Assembly (NCBI GenBank): GCA_040387035.1
Contig: JAZKEN010000063.1
Span: forward strand, 9,562 to 73,561
DNA from: Methylotenera_A sp040387035
Lineage (GTDB): Bacteria; Pseudomonadota; Gammaproteobacteria; Burkholderiales; Methylophilaceae
Reading direction: 5' to 3'
DNA length: 64,000 nt
This document shows, piece by piece, positions 8,756 through 17,614 of this stretch. Position 1 is the stretch's first letter. The number at the start of each line of letters is the position of its first letter. A program made the position numbers and the translations under genes. The notes under the pieces were generated by a model. The model was not told the origin of the DNA. It saw only the letters and a program-made list of their open reading frames with translations, and did not search any database.

Positions 8756-9496
8756 ATGCAAAATCAACTTGAAATGCTGCGTATTTTTAAAGTCGTGGCA
8801 GAATCCGCTAACTTCAAAGAAGCCTCTGTCAGGCTTGGTATTTCGCCGCAGTCGGTCACGCGTGCCATCAAAGAACTTGAAGAACGTTTAGGTGAGCCCC
8901 TGTTCTACCGAAGCACGCGCAATACGACTATTACCGAATTCGGTAAGCAAATCGCACTTAAGGCTGAAAGCTTGGTTGAAGGGGTGGATACCTTATTTCA
9001 ATCCAGTAAAAACGCCAACCCGCAGCGCGTTGAGGGCATAGTGAAAATTACCATGCCCAATTCCTTGGGCCGGCAATATCTGTTGCCTGCGCTAACCGAT
9101 TTCTTAAAAGAACATCCCGGCATTCAGTTTGATTTAAGGTTTTCTGACCTTATAGATAATGTGGTTGCTGACCAGATGGATATCGGCGTGCGCGTTGGTT
9201 TTTTTAGCAATAATCGCAATGTGGCCAGGCGCGTCAATGACGTCAAGTTTTATATCGTTGGTTCGCCGGAGTTGATTGCAAAAACAGGCGTCCCTGAGAC
9301 AGTAGATGATCTTTGCCGCATGCCCTATACCGGCTTGATTGACCACAATACAGGCAGGATGTGGCCCTGGTCTTTTGCCAATGCGCCCGATTGTTTTCCG
9401 ACGGCCCCCAGCTTTGTGACGGATGACCCGGAGGCTGAACTGGGCGCGGTATTAGCGGGAATCGGCTATGCGCAACTTGGGGATTTTTTATGCGAA
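8756..9496 (+). CDS. LysR family transcriptional regulator, 3' end in gap
   Basis: 247 codons are visible before the N gap; about 50 C-terminal residues are missing. The winged-helix domain is clear (FKEASVRLGISPQSVTRAIK, EERLGEPLFYRSTR), followed by the LysR substrate-binding domain (FDLRFSDLIDNVVADQMDIGVRVG). It is divergent from the molybdenum hydroxylase operon and is most likely its regulator, responding to the unknown substrate or product. It is convergent with ribA across the gap. Confidence 0.9.
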
Positions 9497-9596
9497 NNNN
9501 NNNNNNNNNNNNNNNNNNNNNNNNNNNNNNNNNNNNNNNNNNNNNNNNNNNNNNNNNNNNNNNNNNNNNNNNNNNNNNNNNNNNNNNNNNNNNNNN
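9497..9596. other. Assembly gap (100 N) between convergent lysR and ribA
   Basis: The left flank is still inside the LysR effector domain and the right flank is inside ribA. About 50 residues of LysR and 40-50 residues of RibA are missing, so the true gap is probably near 300 bp rather than 100. Confidence 0.88.
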
Positions 9597-10048
9597 CTCA
9601 TCAGCCGGATGGACTTAACCCCTAAATCCAGCAATATTTCCGCAGCGGTGTCGAATGAGCGGCTATCCACCGGTAATCCCAGCGCAATATTGGCTTCAAC
9701 GGTATCCAAGCCTTGATCTTGTAGTGCATATGCGCGAATCTTATTCGCCAGGCCAATGCCGCGGCCCTCATGGTCGCGCAGGTAAATAATGACACCTTTA
9801 CCTTCTTCTGCAATCAACTGTTGAGCGAGTTTCAACTGCTCTCCACAATCGCAACGTTTAGAGGCAAATATATCGCCCGTTAAGCACTCGGAATGCACCC
9901 TGGTCAGTACGTTTTCTTGTGAATCAACCTGGCCCATCACTAATGCAACATGCTCCGCTGCCGATGTATTATCCGTATACAAATGAATGAAATAGTCACC
10001 AAATTCGGTCGGTAATTTGGAGCTTGAAACTCTGGTCACATTGCTCAT
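9597..10048 (-). CDS. ribA: GTP cyclohydrolase II, 3' end in gap
   Basis: 150 of about 195 residues are visible. The zinc site HSECLTGDIFASKRCDCGEQL is split by convention into C-x10-C-x-C, and the catalytic stretch LRDHEGRGIGLANKIRAY and DTVEANIALGLP are present. The enzyme opens GTP to start riboflavin synthesis. The sequence stops at SIRLM, just before the conserved TNNP(D/K)K segment that must lie in the gap. It encodes a stand-alone RibA without a fused RibB domain. Confidence 0.93.
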
Positions 10049-10077
10049 TTATGTCTTTTAAATCTCATGTTTGGTTA

Positions 10078-10272
10078 TTATCTAAGCGCATTGATAGCGC
10101 CCATTTTAATTAGCTTGGCCCTGATGATATTGCGGCTAACACCTAATAGTTTAGCGGTCTGCAACTGATTGTTATGGCAATAACTGTACGCCGCTTTTAC
10201 AATTGTATCTTCAAAATGCTCATAAAGATTATCCGGGCCCGATTCAAACAACTGATGTAGTGCATCTTGGTA
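10078..10272 (-). pseudogene. Remnant of a sigma-54 activator C-terminus (Fis-type HTH)
   Basis: On the minus strand, an open stretch between in-frame stops at 10273-10275 and 10078-10080 reads as the end of an NtrC-family protein: NLYEHFEDTIVKAAYSYC, then QTAKLLGVSRNIIRAKLIKM. This aligns along its length with the end of the regulator at 39086 (QLYNLFVQKIVLQTYEYC, QTARVLGISRNVLRPLLKQL). No start codon is available and no AAA+ domain precedes it. A further piece in another frame (about 10262-10297, LSYLPDFINTK) resembles the linker before the HTH. It is a decayed copy, ending 30 bp upstream of ribA. Confidence 0.8.
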
Positions 10273-10443
10273 TTAATAAAATCAGGCAGATACGACAATT
10301 TTTAAATATTATCATGCTGGTTTATAAGCAATATGCTCTACGGGTGCTTGTTACACAGCAACAAAAAATGGCTTTGTGGATTTTCAGTTTCGCCAACCGG
10401 TTAACCGCTGAATTTGTGGGGATGATTTGGGAAGGAACTGTGT

Positions 10444-10463
10444 TATGTACGATTACGTACATA
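10444..10463. promoter_or_regulatory. Stress-island dyad site 1 (perfect palindrome)
   Basis: TATGTACG, spacer ATTA, CGTACATA; the symmetry continues one more base on each side. It lies 109 bp before the AsmA-family start and is one of 13 copies of the T(C/A)TGTNCG-N4-CGNACA(G/T)A motif in the window. Confidence 0.7.
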
Positions 10464-10468
10464 AAAAT

Positions 10469-10494
10469 TGCCGCATATAGAATAATATGCGGCA
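10469..10494. terminator. 10-bp perfect hairpin, weak terminator or attenuator
   Basis: Stem TGCCGCATAT at 10469-10478 pairs with 10485-10494 around a 6-base loop. No T-tract follows on either strand, so a classical intrinsic terminator is doubtful. It lies just downstream of dyad site 1 and could affect the leader of the AsmA gene. Confidence 0.4.
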
Positions 10495-10572
10495 TGGCCT
10501 TAATAGCATCTGCAAACATTCAACATTTAAACTTGTCCATTGATGATAGTTTAAAAATGGACACAGTTTTAA

Positions 10573-12639
10573 ATGGCACTAAATAATCAATACATAAACA
10601 AAGCCAATCTGATTGCTGGCTTGGTGGCGAGTATTATTGTTGCGCTTGTCTTGTGCGAGCATGCGGGCTGGCCGTTTCTGGCCGATCCTTTGCAAAAACA
10701 ATTGTCTACGCTGCTCAATCGCAAGCTAAGTTTTACTAGCACTGCAGGCAATTTGGCCAAGACTGAGCAGGGCTATGTTCAAACGCCTGATAAGGAATCT
10801 TTCCGGCTGACTTTATTAGGCGGGCTTAAAATAAATTCAGATGGATTGAATATTGCGGCGCCGGTTTGGAGTGAAAAGCCGCATTTTATCCAGGCCGAAA
10901 ATGTCAGGCTTCAACTGCGGTATATCGATTTATGGCGTGCCTACCGCGGCCAAGCCATTCATATCAAAAGCCTGCAGGCTAGCTATCTGGATGGGTACCT
11001 TGAGCGAAAAGCAGATGGCCGCGCATCCTGGCAATTTAAAGACAAACCGACAGACCCCGACCAACCCTTACGTCTGCCTACGTTTGACCAATTGATATTA
11101 GCAAATGGCTTGCTCCATATTGATGACGTGCCGCTTAAGTCCAAGATTGAGGCTAAGGTTGCATTGAACGATAAGCTCGCTAACCAGCGCCTCAAGCAAA
11201 AAGCCAGCCGATCCAATAACAATATCCTAACGGCCAGCGCTACAGGACGCTATCAATCATTACCATTAAAAATGGAGTTAACTACAGCCAGCGAAGTACT
11301 GACGACTACGCAAAAATCAGGAAAATTTCCGGTTGCAATGAAGTTGAATGCCACGGTTGGCCGCTCTAGCCTGGTTTTTAAGGGTGCTACCGCTAATGCG
11401 ATGCGGTTAAACAGTTTTGCCGGTGACTACAAATTAAAAGGATCCTCACTGGCGGCATTCGGTGATTTGCTGAGGGTTACCTTGCCAACCACGGCGGCAT
11501 TCAATACGCATGGATCAATTGAAAAACAAGATTTACTGTGGCGCGTCAAAGTGGATCAAATCACCATTGGCGAAAGCATTTTAAATGGCGACTTTTCATA
11601 CGACAAAGGATTAAAAACGCCCCTGCTTAAAGGCAAGCTGGGCGGGAAAAAACTGGTCATCACCGATTTAGGCCCTGCATTCGGTGCCGACAGTGTGGCA
11701 AAAAACTCCAGCAAGGTGCTGCCACGGCGTCCGTTTGATTTGGCTTCCCTACGCAGGATGAACGCAGATGTAGGCATCAACATTCAATATTTAGATTTGA
11801 AAACACGACTCTTAGAGCCGCTTAAACCTTTGCAAGCGCATCTTCAGTTAAAAAATGCAGTGTTGGCCATCAATAATATTAAGGCATCTACCGCTGATGG
11901 AAGACTGACAGGCGATATCAGTTTAGATGGCCGCAGCTCAAAAGCCCTGTGGGATGCCGATCTGGGCTGGAGCGGTGTGCGCCTGGAGCGATGGATAAAG
12001 CAGACTCGCAAGGACAAATCACCGCCCTATGTTTCGGGCAAATTGAACGGCAAAGCGATTTTAAAAGGTCAGGGAAAATCCACGGCTGAGGTGCTGGCCA
12101 GCTTAAGCGGCAATATTCGCAGTGAGTTGCATCAAGGCTCAGTCTCACATTTGGGTATTGAAGTGGCAGGCATCGACCTGGCACAGTCTGTGGGCTTGTT
12201 AATTAAAGGTGATGACGCTTTGCCAGTGCAATGCGCGGTGGTGGATTTGCAGGCTAAAGACGGTGTGTTTAGACCGCGCGCAATGGTGTTAGATACCGCT
12301 GACACCACAGTTTGGGTAGAGGGCTCGCTATCGCTGGCGGCTGAGACGCTTAACCTGCGCGCCATGGCTTTGCCTAAAGACTTCAGCCCGCTTACTTTAC
12401 GCACGCCAGTAAATGTGACCGGCACTTTTTCCAACCCGAATGTTTCACTAGAGAAAAAACCGGTCGCTCTAAAATTGGGCGCTTCGGTGTTGCTGGCTAT
12501 CTTGAATCCTCTGGCTGCCGTCATCCCCTTGTTAGATAACGGTGACAATAAAGAAGCCAAGCAGCGTGCCGCTGGTTGCTTGGCCATGATGCAGAAAAAC
12601 AAGGCAGCGCCCATAAAAACACCAACCAAAAATAAGTAA
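10573..12639 (+). CDS. AsmA family protein
   Basis: 688 residues. One membrane helix at about residues 12-32 anchors it to the inner membrane; the rest is periplasmic. AsmA-type features are the N-terminal pattern of DPLQKQLSTLLNRKLSF and the C-terminal domain with GDISLDGRSSKALWDADL, LDTADTTVWVEGSLSLAAETLNL and SNPNVSLEKKP, which form repeating beta segments. AsmA proteins are thought to bridge the envelope and move phospholipids to the outer membrane. It is followed by an envelope stress protein and faces an Mla-type lipid transporter, which fits. No strong ribosome site is visible before the ATG. Confidence 0.85.
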   Translation: MALNNQYINKANLIAGLVASIIVALVLCEHAGWPFLADPLQKQLSTLLNRKLSFTSTAGNLAKTEQGYVQTPDKESFRLTLLGGLKINSDGLNIAAPVWSEKPHFIQAENVRLQLRYIDLWRAYRGQAIHIKSLQASYLDGYLERKADGRASWQFKDKPTDPDQPLRLPTFDQLILANGLLHIDDVPLKSKIEAKVALNDKLANQRLKQKASRSNNNILTASATGRYQSLPLKMELTTASEVLTTTQKSGKFPVAMKLNATVGRSSLVFKGATANAMRLNSFAGDYKLKGSSLAAFGDLLRVTLPTTAAFNTHGSIEKQDLLWRVKVDQITIGESILNGDFSYDKGLKTPLLKGKLGGKKLVITDLGPAFGADSVAKNSSKVLPRRPFDLASLRRMNADVGINIQYLDLKTRLLEPLKPLQAHLQLKNAVLAINNIKASTADGRLTGDISLDGRSSKALWDADLGWSGVRLERWIKQTRKDKSPPYVSGKLNGKAILKGQGKSTAEVLASLSGNIRSELHQGSVSHLGIEVAGIDLAQSVGLLIKGDDALPVQCAVVDLQAKDGVFRPRAMVLDTADTTVWVEGSLSLAAETLNLRAMALPKDFSPLTLRTPVNVTGTFSNPNVSLEKKPVALKLGASVLLAILNPLAAVIPLLDNGDNKEAKQRAAGCLAMMQKNKAAPIKTPTKNK

Positions 12640-12673
12640 ACCCCAGCAAGCTTTAATCCCGATTATCGCCTTG

Positions 12674-12693
12674 AGTGTTGTGTATCGTACAGA
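12674..12693. promoter_or_regulatory. Stress-island dyad site 2 (one good half)
   Basis: The right half CGTACAGA (12686-12693) is perfect. The left half, AGTGTTGT, keeps only TGTT at the expected place. It is 80 bp before the start at 12773, the same distance as other copies, so it is listed with lower confidence. Confidence 0.4.
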
Positions 12694-12772
12694 CCGTTCA
12701 AACCATTAAACCTATTCTGAAAGCACAAATTAAGCACTTTAATTTGATTAAATTTTAATGGAGAGAAGCAAA

Positions 12773-13270
12773 ATGAATGTAATTACAGGCTTGTTTAAAG
12801 ATCAAAATAGTGCAGAAAACGCTTACAAATCGGCTGCTGAGATGGGTTACTCCAGCGACGAGATTAATGTGGTCATGTCAGAAGAAACACGTAAAAAATA
12901 TTATGGCCAGGACGCTACGCTAGAAACCGAAGTAGGTAATAAAGCCGCAGAAGGTGCTGCCATTGGCGGCGCACTGGGTAGCACGGTAGGCGCGATTGCA
13001 GCGGCTATTGCGGCCGTAGGCACTAGTTTGGTACTGCCAGGCCTGGGTTTGGTAATTGCTGGCCCGTTAGCGGCAGCCGTTGCTGGCGCTGGTGCCGGCG
13101 GTGTTACGGCTGGTTTGGTAGGCGCATTGATCGGTTGGGGCATTCCGGAAGATCGCCTTAAGGAATATGAGCAGGGAATCAACGATGGCGGTATCTTAAT
13201 CGGTGTAAAAGCCCGTTCTGATGAAGATGCGCGCCGATTTGAAAGCGACTGGAATCGTAACGCGGAATAA
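12773..13270 (+). CDS. Glycine-rich hydrophobic stress protein (general stress 17M / low-temperature-induced type)
   Basis: 165 residues from the ATG at 12773, preceded by GGAGAG; an upstream ATG at 12758 lacks a site. The N-terminal VITGLFKDQNSAENAYKSA plus MGYSSDEINVVMSEETRKKY is the small alpha/beta fold of general stress protein 17M-like proteins. A Gly/Ala-rich hydrophobic core (about residues 55-125, with AAEGAAIGGALG and AVAGAGAGGV) looks like a glycine-zipper membrane segment. The C-terminal GGILIGVKARSDEDARRF repeats the first fold. Function is unknown; the family is induced by stress. A strong terminator follows. Confidence 0.75.
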   Translation: MNVITGLFKDQNSAENAYKSAAEMGYSSDEINVVMSEETRKKYYGQDATLETEVGNKAAEGAAIGGALGSTVGAIAAAIAAVGTSLVLPGLGLVIAGPLAAAVAGAGAGGVTAGLVGALIGWGIPEDRLKEYEQGINDGGILIGVKARSDEDARRFESDWNRNAE

Positions 13271-13300
13271 TGTTACAAGGCCGTTAATCAATAGGTAATA

Positions 13301-13328
13301 AAAAATCCTCTTTTACAGAGGATTTTTT
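13301..13328. terminator. Bidirectional intrinsic terminator
   Basis: A10-type stem AAAAATCCTC (13301-13310) pairs with GAGGATTTTT (13318-13327) around TTTTACA, with A and T tracts on both sides. It separates the convergent stress gene (plus) and pqiC-like gene (minus) and can serve both. Confidence 0.9.
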
Positions 13329-13363
13329 ATTGGCTTGTGACTTTAACTACGTAACATCACATC

Positions 13364-14023
13364 TTATTTTTGTATATTTTGCCCGGATTTCGCCCAATCG
13401 CTAGATAACTGTTTAGTGAATTGCCTGAGTTTCTCCAAGGCTTGGGTGACTGCCAAATTCGATGCCCGGACGCCGCCAATCGGGTCATCGCTTTCAGCAG
13501 AGACGGTCTCATCGAATTGACGTAAAGCAATCACTTGGTTTGTTGAGCTATCGATAACGGTTACCCTTAAAGAAAACAAAACTTGGCTGGGATTGGTATT
13601 GAAATTTTGTACCAACCTGATCAGTTCTGACTCTAACCTTAAATCGGTTTTAACTGCAGCCAGCTTTGGCAATACCGCTTTGAAGGCATGGGTTTGTTCT
13701 ATGGCTTTCACCATTAAGGGCTGCAGCATATCTGAAGGCGTATCCAGCCATTCATTGCGTGCAAAGTACTCTAAGCGATAGGCTGAGCGTGTATACATCA
13801 TATGGCGCGTATCGAAACCAGCGGCGGCCTTTGGTGTATTGATGATCAATGTTGGCAAGTTCTGCTCAGTGTTCAATGCACTGACCGCCTCTGAGTCCGC
13901 TTGAATACTATCCAATGAATAATAAGCGGTGTTAATTGGCGGCTTGGGCAGCAGGCTAGAGCAGCCGCTGACAAACAGGCCTATCAACAGCGGGCTTAGT
14001 CTAAGTAGCAATCGGTTTGTCAT
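13364..14023 (-). CDS. ABC-type transport auxiliary lipoprotein (PqiC-like)
   Basis: 219 residues. A lipoprotein signal ends LFVSGC, with Cys at about residue 21. The mature part has YYSLDS near the N-terminus, RSAYRLEYFARNEWLDTPSDML and LRLESELIRLVQNF, which is the ABC_trans_aux/PqiC family. Such lipoproteins sit on the outer membrane and receive lipids from an MCE-domain channel. The gene overlaps mlaD by 4 bp and closes the four-gene transporter operon. Confidence 0.87.
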   Translation of the reverse strand: MTNRLLLRLSPLLIGLFVSGCSSLLPKPPINTAYYSLDSIQADSEAVSALNTEQNLPTLIINTPKAAAGFDTRHMMYTRSAYRLEYFARNEWLDTPSDMLQPLMVKAIEQTHAFKAVLPKLAAVKTDLRLESELIRLVQNFNTNPSQVLFSLRVTVIDSSTNQVIALRQFDETVSAESDDPIGGVRASNLAVTQALEKLRQFTKQLSSDWAKSGQNIQK

Positions 14024-15012
14024 GGTGATACGCTTTCAGGTGATGTCTCGCCAGGGCCGTTTGGCACAGCGCTACGGCCACGCAGCAAGCTGGCCGGATC
14101 GCGTTCCGTCTGCTCGCTTAAGCGTTTTAATGAGGCAGATAAAGCATTCAGCTCAGCCAATAAACGCTGCACTTCCGGCAAGGTTTCGGCTGTATAGCGG
14201 TCAACATTGTTGCCCACGGATGTGACGGTTTTTCCGGCATTGGTGCTGGCAATAGCTGCCTCATCGGCGGCTTTTTCAATGGCGGCAGCGCTTTTATTGA
14301 TTTGCGCAATAGTGACAGTTAGCTGATCGGCCACCGGTTGCATCTTGTCAATCAAGGGGTTTAATTTTTCAGTTGCACGCGCCGTATTGTCGGCGGCACG
14401 CGCGGCATTGACGATACCTGCATCAATCTCAGTTTTTCGCTGCGCAATCGTTTTGGAGACGATGGCAATGTCGGCAAGAGCGCTTTTAAAAGCTTCACGG
14501 TTTTCGATACTGAGCAAGGAATCAATGGTACTGGAAGTATTATCCAGTTTAGCCAGTACGGTAGTGAGTATGTTTTCCAGGCGCGTACTTAAAGACGGTT
14601 TGGTTTGAATCACCGGATACTTTTCCTGGCCACTTGCCACCAAAGGCAGTGCGTCTTGGGCACCACCATCCAGCTCCACGTAGGCGATCCCTGTCAGGCC
14701 TTGCGTTTTCAGTACGGCAACGGTATCCACCTTGATGGGGGTACCGCGCTCTATAGCAAAAACCAACCTGACGCGTTCCGGGTTGCTGGGGTCTAGTTGG
14801 ATATTTTGCACTTTACCCACATCCACGCCGTTGTACTTGACGGGCGCATTTAAGTTAAGGCCGGCTACCGATTCTTCTACGATCGCCAAATACAAATCGT
14901 ATTTTTTCTGCAAGGAGCCGCCGGAAGCCAGCCATAGTATGGCAACAATAAGCAGGGTGCCTAACAGTATGACAAAAGCCCCTACAGCGGCATAATTTAC
15001 TTTGGTTTCGAT
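14020..15012 (-). CDS. MlaD/MCE domain lipid transport protein, apparently with an ATC start
   Basis: The MCE domain is clear (VAGLNLNAPVKYNGVDVGKV, LDPSNPERVRLVF, LKTQGLTGIAYVELDGG), with a long helical C-terminus. The first regular start codon (TTG at 14913) falls after the membrane helix. In the same frame the upstream codons read IETKVNYAAVGAFVILLG, exactly the usual beginning METKVNY of this family, with ATC at 15010-15012 where ATG belongs and AAGGA six bases before. I therefore place the start there (330 residues). Either ATC is used or the base is an error. The gene starts 9 bp after the ATPase stop. Confidence 0.8.
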   Translation of the reverse strand: METKVNYAAVGAFVILLGTLLIVAILWLASGGSLQKKYDLYLAIVEESVAGLNLNAPVKYNGVDVGKVQNIQLDPSNPERVRLVFAIERGTPIKVDTVAVLKTQGLTGIAYVELDGGAQDALPLVASGQEKYPVIQTKPSLSTRLENILTTVLAKLDNTSSTIDSLLSIENREAFKSALADIAIVSKTIAQRKTEIDAGIVNAARAADNTARATEKLNPLIDKMQPVADQLTVTIAQINKSAAAIEKAADEAAIASTNAGKTVTSVGNNVDRYTAETLPEVQRLLAELNALSASLKRLSEQTERDPASLLRGRSAVPNGPGETSPESVSP

Positions 15013-15021
15013 GATATTTCC

Positions 15022-15858
15022 TTAAGGGTGCATGGTTTTTTCAGGAGTTTTTTGTCTTTTATTTTTATAGGCATTCTGCTCTTGTGCGAATCTTGCGCGT
15101 GGGCTGTCAAAAAACATTTTAACCGCAGGATTGTCGCTTTTGGATAGCGCTAACATGGAGTCGACCTCTTGCACTTTGCCGTCTGCCAGCACCGCCACAC
15201 GGTCAGCTACTTGCCACAATAAATCCAGGTCATGCGTAATCATCACAATGGTCAATCCAAACTGTTCACGCAAATGCAACACCAGTTCATCTACGCCTGC
15301 AGCGCTGACTGGGTCTAGCCCCGCAGTTGGTTCATCCAGAAACAGTAGTTCCGGATCCAGCGCGATTGAGCGTGCCAGCGATGCACGCTTCATCATACCG
15401 CCGCTAAGCGCAGAAGGAAACTGCAAGCTGGCTTCTGGTTTCAGGCCTGTCATGGCCAGTTTGGCATCGGCAATCGCATCGATTTCTGTATCGGAAAGCC
15501 TTGTATGCTCACGCAATGGCAAGCCAACATTTTCCTTGACGGTTAATGCGCCAAATAAGCCACCATTCTGAAACATCACGCCCCAGCGTTTACACAGGGC
15601 CAGTGCGTCCTCTTCGCTGATGTCTTGCAGGTTGACCCCTAAAACCTGGATGGATCCGCTGCTGGGCTTTTGCAATAAGATCATTTCGCGTAACAAGGTG
15701 GATTTACCAGAGCCACTGCCGCCAATAATGGCAAAAATCTCAGCACGATAGACGGTTAAATTTATATCGGTGTGCACAATATTGTCACCAAAGCGGGTTG
15801 AAACATTACGCATTTCAATCACGCTTTCGGTAGCGGCATTGCTGGCTGGAGTATCCAT
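15022..15858 (-). CDS. Mla-type ABC transporter ATP-binding protein
   Basis: 278 residues. Walker A GGSGSGKSTLL, Q-loop MFQNGGLFGALTV, signature LSGGMMKRASLARSIA and Walker B LLFLDEPTAGLDP are complete, followed by the H-loop in MITHDLDLL. The Met-rich signature is typical of MlaF. A basic C-terminal tail (NAYKNKRQKTPEKTM) extends beyond the usual end. It powers the MlaE permease 6 bp upstream and the MCE protein downstream in intermembrane lipid traffic. Confidence 0.92.
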   Translation of the reverse strand: MDTPASNAATESVIEMRNVSTRFGDNIVHTDINLTVYRAEIFAIIGGSGSGKSTLLREMILLQKPSSGSIQVLGVNLQDISEEDALALCKRWGVMFQNGGLFGALTVKENVGLPLREHTRLSDTEIDAIADAKLAMTGLKPEASLQFPSALSGGMMKRASLARSIALDPELLFLDEPTAGLDPVSAAGVDELVLHLREQFGLTIVMITHDLDLLWQVADRVAVLADGKVQEVDSMLALSKSDNPAVKMFFDSPRARFAQEQNAYKNKRQKTPEKTMHP

Positions 15859-15864
15859 AAACTA

Positions 15865-16674
15865 TTAGAGATCCAGCATGCTAAAAGCCACAGAGAATAG
15901 CGCATCGGCCACAATCACCAGGAAAATGGATTGCACTACACTGCGGGTTGTTTGACGGCCTACGCTATCGGCACCACCCCTGGTTCTAAAGCCTTGAAAA
16001 CAGCCAACCATGGCGATAATCACGGCAAATACCGGGGCTTTTCCAACCCCAATCATAAATGCGGTAGGGCTCACGGCTTTAACGAATCGGTCTAAAAACT
16101 CAACAAAGCCCACATCCAACTGTTGTTGTGCCATCAGCATGCCGCCAAATACGCCCAGAGCATCCGCAAAAACAGTGAGCAGTGGCAGGGCAATAACCAA
16201 TGCGATCACTTTTGGCAACACCAGCAGCTCTTGCGGCGATATGCCCAGAGTGCGCATGGCGTCGATTTCTTCTGTTACCGACATTGTGCCAATTTGTGCT
16301 GCATAAGATGAGCCTGACCGCCCAGCCACAATGATCGCCGTCATTAATGGCGCAAATTCGCGCAACATCGATAGGCCAACCAAGTCTGCCACAAAAATAT
16401 TGGCGCCGTATTGCCTCAGCTGACCAGCCCCTTGGTAGGCAACTACGATACCTAATAAAAAAGACAACAAGCCTACTATGGGCAGGGCATCAAAGCCGGC
16501 AATACGGATATTGAATAGGATAGGTCTCCAGCGTATGCGGCGCGGCTGGGTGATGCTTTTTACCAGTGTGATTGCTGTTTCGCCAATAAAGCTGAGCGCT
16601 TCGGTCAAATCATTAAGCAGGAAAATGCTGCTTTTTCCAACACGCTCAAAAAGATTAGGTGCGGCAATTGTCAT
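15865..16674 (-). CDS. MlaE family permease
   Basis: 269 residues with about five or six membrane helices. Family motifs are RIAGFDALPIVGLLSFLLG, VADLVGLSMLREFAPLMTAI, AGRSGSSYAAQIGTM and EEIDAMRTLGISP, which bind the ATPase. There is no N-terminal STAS domain, unlike longer relatives. First gene of the mlaE-mlaF-mlaD-pqiC operon; its 235-bp upstream region contains the perfect dyad site 3. Confidence 0.92.
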   Translation of the reverse strand: MTIAAPNLFERVGKSSIFLLNDLTEALSFIGETAITLVKSITQPRRIRWRPILFNIRIAGFDALPIVGLLSFLLGIVVAYQGAGQLRQYGANIFVADLVGLSMLREFAPLMTAIIVAGRSGSSYAAQIGTMSVTEEIDAMRTLGISPQELLVLPKVIALVIALPLLTVFADALGVFGGMLMAQQQLDVGFVEFLDRFVKAVSPTAFMIGVGKAPVFAVIIAMVGCFQGFRTRGGADSVGRQTTRSVVQSIFLVIVADALFSVAFSMLDL

Positions 16675-16863
16675 TTTAGCTAACTTGTTTGGCTTGTGGT
16701 GTTGAATTACTTAGTTTTGGCCTGCTTAGTGAAGTCATTTACTGATTAAAGCATGGCTGGCTGCTGCAAGCAACAACGTTTTAAATAAGCTTGGCGCCGG
16801 GATTTTGATTGGATAAAAAGGCATGCAATGCATAACATATTATCAAATTATTGCCGTTTTTAA

Positions 16864-16883
16864 TCTGTACGATAGCGTACAGA
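16864..16883. promoter_or_regulatory. Stress-island dyad site 3 (perfect palindrome)
   Basis: TCTGTACG, spacer ATAG, CGTACAGA, with one more symmetric pair outside. It is 190 bp upstream of mlaE and just past the end of the first Crp/Fnr gene. This copy is the best fit to the shared consensus. Confidence 0.75.
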
Positions 16884-16909
16884 TAATAGGCTTTAGGCCG
16901 TTTCAACCA

Positions 16910-17614
16910 TCACATCATGTCGTTGTAGGTGCTGTTGTCGGCCTCATAACAAACACAAGAAGCCGCTTTTAAGCCATTCATATCATGAATAATGACGCTG
17001 CCACGGATATAGCTGATTAAGTTTTTACGCTGTAAGGAACCGGCGGCTTTAGTCACACCCACACGGCGCACACCTAGCATTTTGGCTAGCTGATCTTGCG
17101 TGATATGGATTTCGTCAGATTGCGAGCGATGTTGAAACATCAATAACAGTCTTGCCAAACGTCTTTCTAACAAGTGAAAAAGATTACAAGCGGCGATTTG
17201 CAGTGCCTGGTTGTAAACCACATTAGCATAGCGATTCAATACCAGGCTGAGCGCTGGCTTAAGCTCTATTTGCTGCGTAAAAATAGCCGCTGGAATGCGC
17301 ATCGCAAAGCCCGATTTTTGCACCACGGCGCGACAAGGCCTGATGTTGATACCCAATAGCAGGCTAATGCAGATCATTCCCTCATTGCCAATCAGGGTAA
17401 CCACCCAGTACGGGCTGCCGGAAATCTGTTTTTCCCATGAAACAATACCTTCAACAGGGAAGTAGACATAGCTAATTACATCGCCAGGATTGCTAAGCAC
17501 CTCACCCAAATTAATGCTCACCAATTCGCAATGGCCCAAGAAATTTTGGCGGCAATTGTCGGTAAGTAGATTTAATAAGCGGTTACTGCCAAAGGCAGTT
17601 GAGTTGGTTAACAC
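16910..17614 (-). CDS. Crp/Fnr family transcriptional regulator (paralogue 1)
   Basis: About 234 residues from a GTG at 17612-17614 with AAGGA upstream; the frame is open to an ATG at 17680, which would add 22 Cys-rich residues. The N-terminal cyclic-nucleotide-like beta barrel shows VYFPVEGIVSW and VTLIGNEGMICISLLLG. The C-terminal winged helix shows ITQDQLAKMLGVRRVGVTKA. The residues needed for cAMP binding by Crp and the Cys cluster of Fnr are not seen, so the signal is unknown. It resembles the protein at 21025 throughout. It is divergent from the superoxide dismutase, with two dyad sites between. Confidence 0.87.
   Translation of the reverse strand: MLTNSTAFGSNRLLNLLTDNCRQNFLGHCELVSINLGEVLSNPGDVISYVYFPVEGIVSWEKQISGSPYWVVTLIGNEGMICISLLLGINIRPCRAVVQKSGFAMRIPAAIFTQQIELKPALSLVLNRYANVVYNQALQIAACNLFHLLERRLARLLLMFQHRSQSDEIHITQDQLAKMLGVRRVGVTKAAGSLQRKNLISYIRGSVIIHDMNGLKAASCVCYEADNSTYNDMM

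Larger units (their letters stand above)
10273..10572. other. Gene-less 300-bp stretch before the AsmA gene
   Basis: No credible gene is seen. The left end may keep more of the decayed regulator. The right part holds the stress-type dyad at 10444-10463 and a hairpin at 10469-10494. An apparent plus-strand frame here (10203-10586) has no family features and overlaps the pseudogene. Confidence 0.6.

Noticed and set aside
9468..9716. Plus-strand frame across the second N block
   Set aside because: It overlaps lysR and ribA in wrong frames and exists only because N does not create stops.
10203..10586. 127-residue plus-strand frame
   Set aside because: No family features or ribosome site, overlaps the activator remnant on the other strand and the AsmA start.
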